Shown here: positions 1-7,551 of the stretch, piece by piece
Position numbering within the stretch: the first letter of the stretch is position 1
Layout of the letters: every line of letters begins with the position of its first letter
NCBI GenBank assembly: GCA_003669055.1
Contig: RAYB01000013.1
Coordinates: 62,001 to 126,000 of the forward strand
Direction: 5' to 3'
Length of the DNA stretch: 64,000 nucleotides
Source of the DNA: a bacterium 1XD21-70
GTDB lineage: Bacteria > Bacillota > Clostridia > Lachnospirales > Lachnospiraceae
Notes under the pieces: generated by a model
Database searches by the model: none
Told to the model about the DNA's origin: nothing
Seen by the model: only the letters and a program-made list of their open reading frames with translations
Position numbers and translations under genes: made by a program

Positions 1-304
1 CCGGCGTATCCCGGTCTTTCAGCATATCCTCTGCTGCCGACATCCCTCCGGCTCCGGGCGATTCGGCTGCCCGGCCTGCCCCTGCTTCCCCCGGGCTGCT
101 GCCCCTTCCCCGTTTGGATGCCCCATATCCGGCCTGCTCCACCGCCGCAATCACCGCCTCCGGCGAAGCCGTCCCTTCCACCCCCATCGAATTCGTCAGC
201 AGGCTTACCGAACAGGAGGACACTCCCTCCACCTTGGAAACCGCCTTCTCCACCCGGGTGCTGCACGCTGCACAGCTCATTCCTGTCACTGTATATTGCT
301 CCAT
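1..304 (-). CDS. copA: Copper-translocating P-type ATPase, N-terminal part (partial)
   Basis: The first ~100 residues of a protein that continues beyond the window's left edge. Right after the start comes a heavy-metal-associated domain with the metal-binding motif GMSCAAC (residues ~8-14) and the usual beta-alpha-beta pattern. A Gly/Ala/Ser-rich linker follows. That layout is typical of CopA/CopB-type ATPases, which use ATP to export Cu(I) through the membrane. The catalytic part is not visible, so a stand-alone chaperone is not strictly excluded, but the linker after the domain argues against it. It lies 73 bases downstream of a CsoR-type repressor on the same strand, which supports a copper function. 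Start chosen at 304 with AAAGGGG upstream. Confidence 0.8.
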   Translation of the reverse strand, partial: MEQYTVTGMSCAACSTRVEKAVSKVEGVSSCSVSLLTNSMGVEGTASPEAVIAAVEQAGYGASKRGRGSSPGEAGAGRAAESPGAGGMSAAEDMLKDRDTP

Positions 305-377
305 ATTCTGCCGATCCCCTTTCCTTCCAATATTCTGTTACATAATCTCCATTTTGCTTTGAGCGTTTAGATTTTAT

Positions 378-806
378 TCACTTCATCAGCTTCTGCAGCG
401 TCATGACCAGTTCATCTATCGTCTCTTCCTTCCCTTCCTGCACATCCCTCATCACGCAGGTGCGGATATGGTTTGCCAGCAAGACCCTATTGAAGCTATT
501 CAGGGCAGCATTCACGGCCGCCACCTGGATCAGTATATCCGGACAGTACGCATCCTTCTCCACCATCCCTTTAATCCCCCGCACCTGCCCCTCGATCCGG
601 TTCAGTCGGTTAAGGAGATCCCGGTATTCCTTGCCAGAACGTTCCTTCGTCTTATGGCAGCACATTCCCCCGGCTGGCTGGCCTGCGGGTTCCTCTGTTG
701 GTTGCTCGGCTGGCTGGCCTGTGCGTTCCTCTGTTAGCTGCCTGGCTGGCTGGCTTGCGGATTGCCCCGCCGCCATCTCTGCTTTTGTCTCCCTCTTCCT
801 CTCCAT
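378..806 (-). CDS. csoR: CsoR-family copper-sensing transcriptional repressor with Q/P-rich N-terminal extension
   Basis: Metal-sensitive repressor of the DUF156/CsoR family, which releases its operator on binding Cu(I). The family core starts near residue 58 (LLNRLNRIEGQVRGIKGMVE). The expected Cu ligands are visible: Cys in YCPDIL, then His and Cys in NHIRTCV. The family is normally ~90-100 residues; this frame has 142. The first ~47 residues are a low-complexity stretch of repeated Gln-Pro-Ala/Glu-Glu-Pro units. An internal ATG at 665 (MCCHK) would give a normal-sized protein, but the 806 start has its own AGGAG and fits the promoter at 863-891. It is likely autoregulated and co-transcribed with the copper ATPase downstream. 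Confidence 0.85.
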   Translation of the reverse strand: MERKRETKAEMAAGQSASQPARQLTEERTGQPAEQPTEEPAGQPAGGMCCHKTKERSGKEYRDLLNRLNRIEGQVRGIKGMVEKDAYCPDILIQVAAVNAALNSFNRVLLANHIRTCVMRDVQEGKEETIDELVMTLQKLMK

Positions 807-862
807 CCTTGTGCTCTCCTGCCTATCCTTCTATGCTATGCCACCTGGTTCTTACTTCCATC

Positions 863-891
863 ATTATATACCCCCATGGGGTATATTGCAA
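863..891 (-). promoter_or_regulatory. csoR promoter with CsoR-type operator in the spacer
   Basis: On the minus strand there is TTGCAA (891-886), a 17-base spacer and TATAAT (868-863). The spacer is filled by an inverted repeat, TATACCCC-3 bases-GGGGTATA in plus-strand reading (867-885). C-tract/G-tract palindromes flanked by TA are the known operator form for CsoR repressors. Its place between -35 and -10 would allow direct block of RNA polymerase. Confidence 0.8.
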
Positions 892-1125
892 GTCTTTTTT
901 ATTTCTTATGCCCATATTTTTTATATCCATAAGCCTCCTGGCCTTTCCGCCCACCGGCAATGCCATTCCGCTTCATCCCGGAAACGTCCCGCTTTGAAAA
1001 GCGGGATGATAGTTAACCATCCCGCTAAAAACCGAAACATTTTTTACATACCTCTTCCCCTTTCTCTAATTTCATGATAAAATGTAACCGTAACAACCCA
1101 AAGATGAGATTAGGAGGATAAACCT

Positions 1126-2658
1126 TTGAAGCAAAAGATAAGACGTCTGGTTTGCTGCTGCCTGGCTGCAATCCATATATTCACCATCACTGTCTTTGCT
1201 GAACCGCCTGTCTGGCCTTCCGATACCGGAATCCAGGCGGAATCTGGTGCTGTCATTGATGCTGACTCTGGTGCATTGCTCTTTGGCCAAAACTGCGTCA
1301 ATACTGCTTATCCTCCGGCAAGCATCACCAAACTCCTGACTGCCCTGATTGTACTGGAACATTGCGAGTTGGACGAGGTTGTAACCTTTTCCGAGACTGC
1401 CATGAACCATGTAGAAGCCGACAGCGGCAACAAATACAACCTTTTAGCAGGTGAACGGCTGACAGTAGAAGACTGCCTGCACCTGCTTCTTCTTGTTTCC
1501 ACCAACCAGGCTGCCAATGCGCTGGCAGAGCATGTAGCCGGCAGTATCCCGGCATTTGTCGATATGATGAATGCCAAGGTGGCCGAACTCGGCTGTTCAT
1601 CGAAAACCCATTTTGACAATCCATCTGGCCTAAATGGGGATACGCAGCATGTAACTGCCTACGATATGGCTCTGATCGCACAGGCTGCATTTGATAATGA
1701 ATCTCTTTTAAAGGTCAGTTCTGCCCTTTCTTACAAAATCAACTCCACGATCAGCTATCCGGACGGATTTACCATCCGCCAGGAGCACCGCCTGGTCAGC
1801 ACCACGGATCCCAATAACCAGCTGTATTACCCTCCGGCCATTGCCGGTAAAACCGGTTATTTGATGAAAGCCGGCAATACCCTCGTGACCTACGCCGAAA
1901 AGGATGGGCGGCGCCTGATCTCGGTTGTCTTAAAAGGCTCGCCAAACCCTGTCTATTTCCTTGACGGAAAGACATTGCTGGAATTCGGCTTTGACCGTTT
2001 CCAAAACGTATCCATCACAGACCATGAAACCCGCTATGTCACGGGTGAAGAAAGCATTGATATCCAGGGAACCTCCTATTTGCCATCGGATCTGATGATA
2101 GAACCCGGAAGGGTCATCACCCTGCCCCGCGACGCCAGCTTTGAGGATGCCGCTTTGGCATTAGAACCCTTGTCCGGCAGCAACCCCCCGGCCAATGCTG
2201 TCGCTGTTTTGCGTTATACCTATAATGACCGTTTTATTGGCAGCGCCTATCTGATGACCAAGGAATCCCTTTCCGGAGTGGATGTGGACTTATCCATTTC
2301 GCCGGGCAGCAATGACTCTGACCCAGACGAAAGCAAACGTCCCGGCAGGTCTTGGTTTTCCCGGATCCATCTGCCCGGCACTGCTGCCGTTGCTATTGCC
2401 GTTTTAACCTTACTGGGCACCCTTACAGCATCTGCTGTTTTCTGGGTTCTCTACTCCCGCAGAAAGGAAGCCAGGGAACTGGCCGCGCGGCGTGAAGCAC
2501 GCAGGCGGCGCCTGAAAGCCCACGGCGACGAGGACGAGTTTGAACGTCTGCTGGAAATGAGGAAGTCAAGAGAAATCAGCCCTCAGAAAAGGAGGTCTTC
2601 TCCCCCCAGGAAGCGGGAGCCTGACCCCTTTGACGAATTTGATGATTTTCCACTTTAG
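1126..2658 (+). CDS. dacF: D-alanyl-D-alanine carboxypeptidase (S11, PBP5/DacF type)
   Basis: Trims the terminal D-Ala from peptidoglycan stem peptides outside the membrane. A signal peptide covers the first ~25 residues. All three penicillin-binding motifs are present: SITK (active serine, ~residue 66), STN (~126) and KTG (~244). A C-terminal domain follows. A transmembrane helix (~residues 420-445) and a strongly basic cytoplasmic tail then make this a membrane-anchored enzyme with the C-terminus inside. The start is a TTG at 1126 with AGGAGG at 1112-1117. The 510-residue length is somewhat above typical DacF because of the tail. It is monocistronic, ending at a long hairpin shared with the convergent subtilase. 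Confidence 0.9.
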   Translation: MKQKIRRLVCCCLAAIHIFTITVFAEPPVWPSDTGIQAESGAVIDADSGALLFGQNCVNTAYPPASITKLLTALIVLEHCELDEVVTFSETAMNHVEADSGNKYNLLAGERLTVEDCLHLLLLVSTNQAANALAEHVAGSIPAFVDMMNAKVAELGCSSKTHFDNPSGLNGDTQHVTAYDMALIAQAAFDNESLLKVSSALSYKINSTISYPDGFTIRQEHRLVSTTDPNNQLYYPPAIAGKTGYLMKAGNTLVTYAEKDGRRLISVVLKGSPNPVYFLDGKTLLEFGFDRFQNVSITDHETRYVTGEESIDIQGTSYLPSDLMIEPGRVITLPRDASFEDAALALEPLSGSNPPANAVAVLRYTYNDRFIGSAYLMTKESLSGVDVDLSISPGSNDSDPDESKRPGRSWFSRIHLPGTAAVAIAVLTLLGTLTASAVFWVLYSRRKEARELAARREARRRRLKAHGDEDEFERLLEMRKSREISPQKRRSSPPRKREPDPFDEFDDFPL

Positions 2659-2665
2659 TATAATA

Positions 2666-2718
2666 GGGCACGGAAGAGCCGGGAACTTATTCTTAAGATT
2701 CCCGGCTCTTCCATGCCC
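2666..2718. terminator. Bidirectional hairpin between convergent genes
   Basis: A ~20-bp nearly perfect stem (2666-2685 with 2699-2718, 13-base loop) lies between the stop codons of the carboxypeptidase and the subtilase. Flanking T-runs are weak. The position and stem length suggest it ends transcription from both sides. Confidence 0.7.
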
Positions 2719-2726
2719 TGATCTAT

Positions 2727-3989
2727 TTACCTTCCATAATTCAAAGCCGCACAGGCATCCAGCATGCCCCCGGATCCCAGTTTCCCTTCCAGCCCTTCCA
2801 TCTTCCTTGCAGAATTCAATATGGCTGGCTTTATCTCCGCCAGGCTAAGATCCGTCCGGTAGGAGTACAAAAGCGCCGCTACCCCCGTCACCATCGGTGC
2901 CGCCATCGAAGTCCCTGTCATAAACCCATACGAATTCCCTGCCGTTGTGCTGACAATATAAGTCCCTGGTGCTGCAATATCGACCAGGCTGGCACTGTAA
3001 TTGGAACTCTTTGCCAAGTTCCCGTCAAACATCAGGTTTGCCACCGAGATGCTGTTGTCCAAGTCAAATGCTGCCGGATAGTCCGGGTTTGTATCCACAT
3101 TCAGGCCATTGCCATTATTGTCTCCGTTTCCGGCTGAACTGATAAACAGCATTTTTGACTCCCTCATCGCCTGCTCCAGCCGGGGATAATAAATCTCTGT
3201 CCCAAAACTCAGGTTGCAGATCAATGCACCATTTGCTTCTGCATAGCGAATGGCATTGAGGACGGCCTCCTCCTCACCGATCCCCTCCTCTGTCCCTAAT
3301 ACCTTCAAGGGCATAATCTTCACATACTTATTGTCCGCAATCCCGGCAATCCCCATAGCCTTGCGGGTAGCGGCAATCGTTCCCGCCGCATGCGTCCCAT
3401 GGTCATCCTCCTCCCCCACAAACACCTGGTTATTGCCGGAGAAAAAGTTCCAGCCATTTACATCATCCACATATCCGTTCCCGTCATTATCAATCCCGTC
3501 ACCGGGAATCTCATCTTCATTGACCCAGATCGCATCCTTCAACTCCGGATGGCTGATATCCACCCCTGTGTCGATCACTGCCACAATAACCGGACGGTGC
3601 TCCTCTGTGCTGGCATCATATAAATCCCAAGCCGGCTGGATATTGATATCGACCCCTTTTACAGAATCAGTTGTCTCTATCTCATAGGCGCTTGGCCCCT
3701 CTACCGGAGCCGGAAGCCTCAGCGCATTTGCAAGATCGATCTTCTTTGCCAGGCTCGGATTGCTGTCCCGGAAACGGTTGACCACCTCAAGGTACTGCAA
3801 TTCCCCGTCATTCCGCAGACCCCACTGGTACCTGGCATAGGGGTCACTGGCCGACAGATTGTCCTCCCCCGGGCCATATACCCGCTGTGAAAAACCATTC
3901 TCCGGAACCTCTGCCGCTGCCGCAAATACTTGCCCGGCTGCCAAAGCCCCCGCCAACAGCAGTGCCGCACTTATCCTATACAATCTCAT
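2727..3989 (-). CDS. Secreted subtilisin-like serine protease (S8)
   Basis: Extracellular endopeptidase of the subtilase family. A signal peptide (~residues 1-26) precedes a short propeptide-like region. The triad is intact: Asp in VIDTGVD (~140), His in DDHGTHAAG (~198) and Ser in GTSMAAP (~360), with the oxyanion Asn in SSAGNG. An Asp/Asn-rich loop between Asp and His (GDGIDNDGNGYVDD) looks like a calcium site. Length 420 residues is normal. The start at 3989 has GAGGAG upstream. It is monocistronic and convergent with the carboxypeptidase; nothing nearby indicates its substrate. Confidence 0.9.
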   Translation of the reverse strand: MRLYRISAALLLAGALAAGQVFAAAAEVPENGFSQRVYGPGEDNLSASDPYARYQWGLRNDGELQYLEVVNRFRDSNPSLAKKIDLANALRLPAPVEGPSAYEIETTDSVKGVDINIQPAWDLYDASTEEHRPVIVAVIDTGVDISHPELKDAIWVNEDEIPGDGIDNDGNGYVDDVNGWNFFSGNNQVFVGEEDDHGTHAAGTIAATRKAMGIAGIADNKYVKIMPLKVLGTEEGIGEEEAVLNAIRYAEANGALICNLSFGTEIYYPRLEQAMRESKMLFISSAGNGDNNGNGLNVDTNPDYPAAFDLDNSISVANLMFDGNLAKSSNYSASLVDIAAPGTYIVSTTAGNSYGFMTGTSMAAPMVTGVAALLYSYRTDLSLAEIKPAILNSARKMEGLEGKLGSGGMLDACAALNYGR

Positions 3990-4165
3990 AATCTAAACTC
4001 CTCATTCCATTTCCATTTTCAGGATGCATCTAAGTATACCACATATCCTGCCGCAGCGGTCTGAAAATTGTGTGAATTTTCGCTTACGATTTCTTAATCT
4101 GGAAGCTGGCCTGGAATAAGGGCTGGGAGAGACAAAGAACCCAGCACGCCAAAGGTTTCCCGGCT

Positions 4166-4543
4166 TTATTGCCTAGGGGTACCCTCAGCGGACAAAGGAC
4201 AATGAACCACATAATTACCTATGGTGTCTTCCACTCCCAGCAATTTCTTCACGGCAAAATAATTTGTCCCTGTAAGTGCAATCAGCTTCGCATCATGCAA
4301 GACAACCTCATTCCATTTATCTTCAACATTTCTGCCTGACACTCCAACCTGTTGTGCCAGTTTTGCGGCGGTAAATTTTGCATCCATAGACAAAATTTCC
4401 AAAATCTTCCTTGGTATATCATTTAAATCTTCTCCGAACTTTCCCCGATGCTTCTCCTTGCATGTCAATGTACAAAGGAAAATCCGGGACTCTTGAGTTA
4501 CAAATAGGATTCTCACCTTGCAATTTGCCGTTTTATCTTGCAA
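4166..4543 (-). pseudogene. Chimeric fragment: AlbA/Schlafen-type regulator C-terminus joined to PglZ N-terminus
   Basis: A 125-residue frame made of two unrelated pieces. Residues ~35-75 read as the C-terminal winged helix of an AlbA/HATPase-type ATP-binding regulator (segment DIPRKILEIL followed by AAKLAQQVGVSGRNVE). From residue ~76 it matches residues ~37-80 of the PglZ encoded at 9050: compare DKWNEVV..IALTG..YFAVKKLLGVED with DKLDEVV..IALTG..AFSVKKLLSVDD. It ends shortly after the homology. The AlbA-then-PglZ order mirrors the intact pair at 7552-11692 but lies on the opposite strand. The best reading is a deletion scar of a second copy. No convincing ribosome site was seen. Confidence 0.7.
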
Positions 4544-4619
4544 TTCATCCTTGATTTCTAAAATGGCAAATCTGAACTGCGGGTTCGTAAAGCATGTATT
4601 TGAAATTTCGACCTCTTGA

Positions 4620-4653
4620 TTGTACTATTCGCACCTCTATGCTATGATAGAGG
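4620..4653 (+). promoter_or_regulatory. Promoter and possible operator for the defence-island regulator
   Basis: TTGTAC (4620-4625), 17 bases, TATGAT (4643-4648). A 7-bp inverted repeat, CCTCTAT-6 bases-ATAGAGG (4634-4653), overlaps the -10 box. That is a plausible autoregulatory site for the HTH protein that follows 50 bases downstream. Confidence 0.55.
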
Positions 4654-4705
4654 AAACAACGAGAATACTGAACTTTGAGCAGAAATAATGGTAAGAGGTG
4701 ACAAT

Positions 4706-4924
4706 ATGGCAGTATGCTATAAAAAGCTGTGGAAAATGCTGATTGATAAAGACATGATTAAAAAAGACCTGCGCTTGCAGACTGGTTTCAGTACGACAAC
4801 AATGTCGAAGCTGTCTAAAGATGAAAATGTCAGCATGGATGTATTAGAAAAAATTTGTTCCGTATTAAATTGCGATGTTGGAGACATCATGGAATTTGTT
4901 CCTGATAAAAAAGAGGAACCGTAA
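4706..4924 (+). CDS. Small XRE/Cro-CI type HTH regulator
   Basis: A 72-residue single-domain helix-turn-helix protein. It has the LRLQTGFSTTTMSKLSK recognition-helix region and a C-terminal ICSVLNCDVGDIMEF segment typical of the YozG/Cro-CI-like family. An in-frame ATG at 4688 exists, but AGAGGTG (4694-4700) is placed for the ATG at 4706. It directly precedes the BREX-like genes. Small XRE regulators commonly head BREX loci, so control of the island is the likely role. Confidence 0.8.
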   Translation: MAVCYKKLWKMLIDKDMIKKDLRLQTGFSTTTMSKLSKDENVSMDVLEKICSVLNCDVGDIMEFVPDKKEEP

Positions 4925-4938
4925 GGAGGCAAAACATT

Positions 4939-6186
4939 ATGGATCATTCTTATCCGTATATAGCGTCTTTGACCAGAGAACCGTTCCTTTTCTATGAGAT
5001 GCGCTCCACCGCAAAGCTGATGAGCGAAAGACTCTCAGATGAAGCGATTGTAACAGAAATTGTGGAGCAGAATCTTTTCCAGTATCCAACTGAAAAATCG
5101 ATTACACGGATGGCAAAAGCCTGTATGAAACGACTTCATGTTAAACAGCAAGACGATGTAGAAAATATAGTTAATAAGTGCATTGATATGTCTAAGCAGG
5201 ATTGGGATTCTTTTGAAACCTCTTGGGGTTTCCAGCACCACCCACTGCTTGGTAAAGTCCCTACCATTGCCAAAGCCTTTACCCAGTGGCAGAACGAGTG
5301 CGATACTCGCTTCAACCAACTGAAAGCCAACGAGGAAGAACTGAACCGTATCTTCATCGACATTTACGGTTTGCAGGAAGAACTGACACCGGAGGTTGAA
5401 GATAAAGATATAACAGTCCGCAAGGCTGACTTGGGACGAGATATTCGCTCTTTCATTTCTTATGCTGTGGGTTGTATGTTCGGTCGCTACTTTTTGGATG
5501 TGGATGGTCTTGCTTATGCAGGCGGTGAATGGGACAAGGTGAATTCCAGTGAAGCTGGAAGAGAGGGCACCCTGGGGTGTGCCAGCAAGTATGCGTCTTT
5601 CCCTGCTGATAAGGATAACATCATCCCGATTTGTGACGATGAATATTTTGAGGATGATATTGTTGGCCTGTTCGTAAAGTTTGTAAAAACGGTTTACGGT
5701 GCAGAAACATTGGACGAAAACCTGAAATTCATTGCAGACGCTGTGGGCGGCAAAGGTCAGCCCAAGGATGTGATTCGGAATTATTTCTTGAATAATTTCT
5801 ATGCCGACCATTGTAAAATCTACCAGAAACGCCCAATTTACTGGCTGTTTGACAGCGGCAAGAAGAATGGCTTTAAGGCACTGATTTATATGCACCGCTA
5901 TCAGCCGGATACTATTGCCCGTATCCGTACCGATTATGTGCATGAACAGCAGGCTCGTTATCGTACCGCTATTGCCGATTTGGAACAGCGTATAGCCAAT
6001 GTTTCCACTGGTGAGCGTGTGAAGCTGAACAAAAAACTGACCGCTTTGCAGGCACAGGATGCCGAGATCCGCACCTACGAGGAAAAGATTCACCACCTTG
6101 CTGACCAGATGATCTCTATCGACCTGGATGACGGCGTAAAGAAGAACTATGCAATTTTTCAGGATGTTTTGGCTAAAATAAAGTAA
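4939..6186 (+). pseudogene. In-frame deletion fusion: BrxA N-terminus joined to PglX C-terminus
   Basis: A 415-residue open frame with a good ribosome site (AAGGAGG). Residues 1 to ~85 look like the start of BrxA (DUF1819; YIASLTREPFLFYEMRSTAK then SDEAIVTEIVEQNLF). From ~residue 90 (DWDSFETSWGF..HPLLGK) to the end it reads as the C-terminal part of the BREX adenine methyltransferase PglX. The region includes the LNRIFIDIYGLQ..EL segment and the VGCMFGRY-LDVDGLAYAGG block. In complete type 1 BREX loci brxA, brxB, brxC and pglX lie in that order, so one deletion would remove the rest of brxA, all of brxB and brxC, and the methyltransferase catalytic half (no DPPY/NPPY motif remains). The frame is uninterrupted, so a fused protein could still be made. 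Methylation function is not expected. Confidence 0.75.
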
Positions 6187-6202
6187 AGGAGGCTGATAAG
6201 CA

Positions 6203-7155
6203 GTGGAACAGAAATCTCAAAAAACGAAAAAAATTCGTGAAAAAGAAACTGCAATTTGGGATTCAGTGAGTCCAAAATTCAACAGAAACATGATTGCTTA
6301 TCATGAAACCGGAGATTTATTTGCCGATACCTGTGAAATTGTAGAAAGTGCCCAGAGCATAGCTTATGCACCTCAAATTTTGGACTCACTGAGTCCAAAG
6401 TCTGGTCGTCCGCTGTCATGGACCCATTATAGAATCTTGCTTCAGGAAACATCACCAGAAGCAAGAGTATGGTATGCGAAGGAAGCCCAGGAACAGGCAT
6501 GGTCTGTTCGTACATTGCAACGGAATGTTTCTTCTCAATACTACTATCGGATGTTGATGTCTCAAAACACAGAACCTGTTGAAAAAGAAATGAAGGAACT
6601 GACTGCTTCTTATCAGGCAGATAAGTTAGAATTCATCAAAAATCCGGTCATAGCGGAATTTCTGGGTCTGGCTTCTAATGCGGACTTTACGGAGAGTGAG
6701 TTAGAACAGCGAATTATTACACATATTCAGAAATTTCTTATGGAAATGGGAAAAGGATATGCTTTTGTTGCAAGACAGCAACACATTCGCACAGAAAAAG
6801 GGGATTACTATATTGACCTTGTTTTTTATAATTATATCCTGAAATGCTTTATTCTAATTGATTTGAAAACGACTAAAATCACGCATCAGGATGTTGGGCA
6901 AATGAATATGTATATTCGTATGTATGATGAAATGAAACGGAGGGAGACAACCCTACATTAGGGATTGTTTTATGCTCTGATACGGATGAGGACATTGCGA
7001 AATATTCCGTCTTTCACGGACATGAACAGCTTTTCGCATCAAAGTACAAAACCTGTCTTCCATCTGAGGAACAGCTTCGGGAAGAAATTGAAATTCAAAA
7101 GAGATTTTACTATTTACAAAAAAAGGAAGATGAAGAACTGGGTGAGAATAGTTAA
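6203..7155 (+). pseudogene. DUF1016/YhcG-type PDDEXK nuclease, frameshifted
   Basis: GTG start with AAAGGAGG upstream. The N-terminal DUF1016 part has the LSWTHYRILLQ segment. The C-terminal nuclease-like domain has an Asp in YIDLVFYN and LIDLKTTKITHQDVGQMNMY. The first frame stops at 6961. The family's remaining C-terminus continues in another frame from ~6946 (DNPTLGIVLCSDTDEDIAKYSV) to a stop at 7155, ending ...YYLQKKEDEELGENS. The frameshift lies at ~6938-6946 in AAACGGAGGGAGAC. YhcG-like proteins often sit between pglX and pglZ in BREX islands as accessory nucleases. Loss of the last ~65 residues probably inactivates it, unless the shift is a sequencing error. Confidence 0.8.
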
Positions 7156-7179
7156 ATTCTAAAGAAATATATAAGATAA

Positions 7180-7437
7180 TTGAATGGCGTACATACCGCC
7201 GCTAAAGTGCCGGAAAGATGCCAGAAAACTACAGGTAATTTAATGAAGGCTATTCGTTTGTTGAGGTGTGTGCCAGAAGAAAAAATAAATTTTAATGAGT
7301 ATCGAAGTATTTTGGAAGCAATATTTACAGAGAACAGCAATATTTTAAGTTCTTTAGATAGTCCGAATCGTAGTAATCTTCATAGAATGATAAGAATATA
7401 TGATTTCTTAAAATATGGGCAAAAAAAGACCCCGTGA
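7180..7437 (+). CDS. Small unrecognised ORF
   Basis: An 85-residue frame in the 400-base gap between the nuclease and the AlbA-type gene. No ribosome site is visible at its ATG. The second half (residues ~35-80) has a helical, polar composition and ends in a lysine-rich tail. I do not recognise a family. It may be the 3' remnant of a lost gene of the defence island. Confidence 0.3.
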   Translation: MNGVHTAAKVPERCQKTTGNLMKAIRLLRCVPEEKINFNEYRSILEAIFTENSNILSSLDSPNRSNLHRMIRIYDFLKYGQKKTP

Positions 7438-7551
7438 TTCAAGCATCTGTAAGCAGACACCATCACGGATGCACTATAAACCTATTCTTATTAATAAGGG
7501 AAAACATTTTTTGTCAATGACCAGATTTTGGATAAAAAAGGGAGGAGGATC

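Noticed and set aside
1000-1026. Hairpin upstream of the carboxypeptidase (9-bp stem, 9-base loop)
   Set aside because: Followed by a T-run only in the minus direction, where no gene would need it; function unclear, so not annotated as a terminator.
5035-6096. Long minus-strand frame of 353 codons opposite the brxA-pglX fusion
   Set aside because: Antisense shadow of a plus-strand frame with clear BrxA/PglX similarity; no ribosome site and no recognisable protein features.
7432-7468. Inverted repeat CCGTGAT/ATCACGG after the 85-residue frame
   Set aside because: A 7-bp stem with a 23-base loop and no T-run; too weak to call a terminator.
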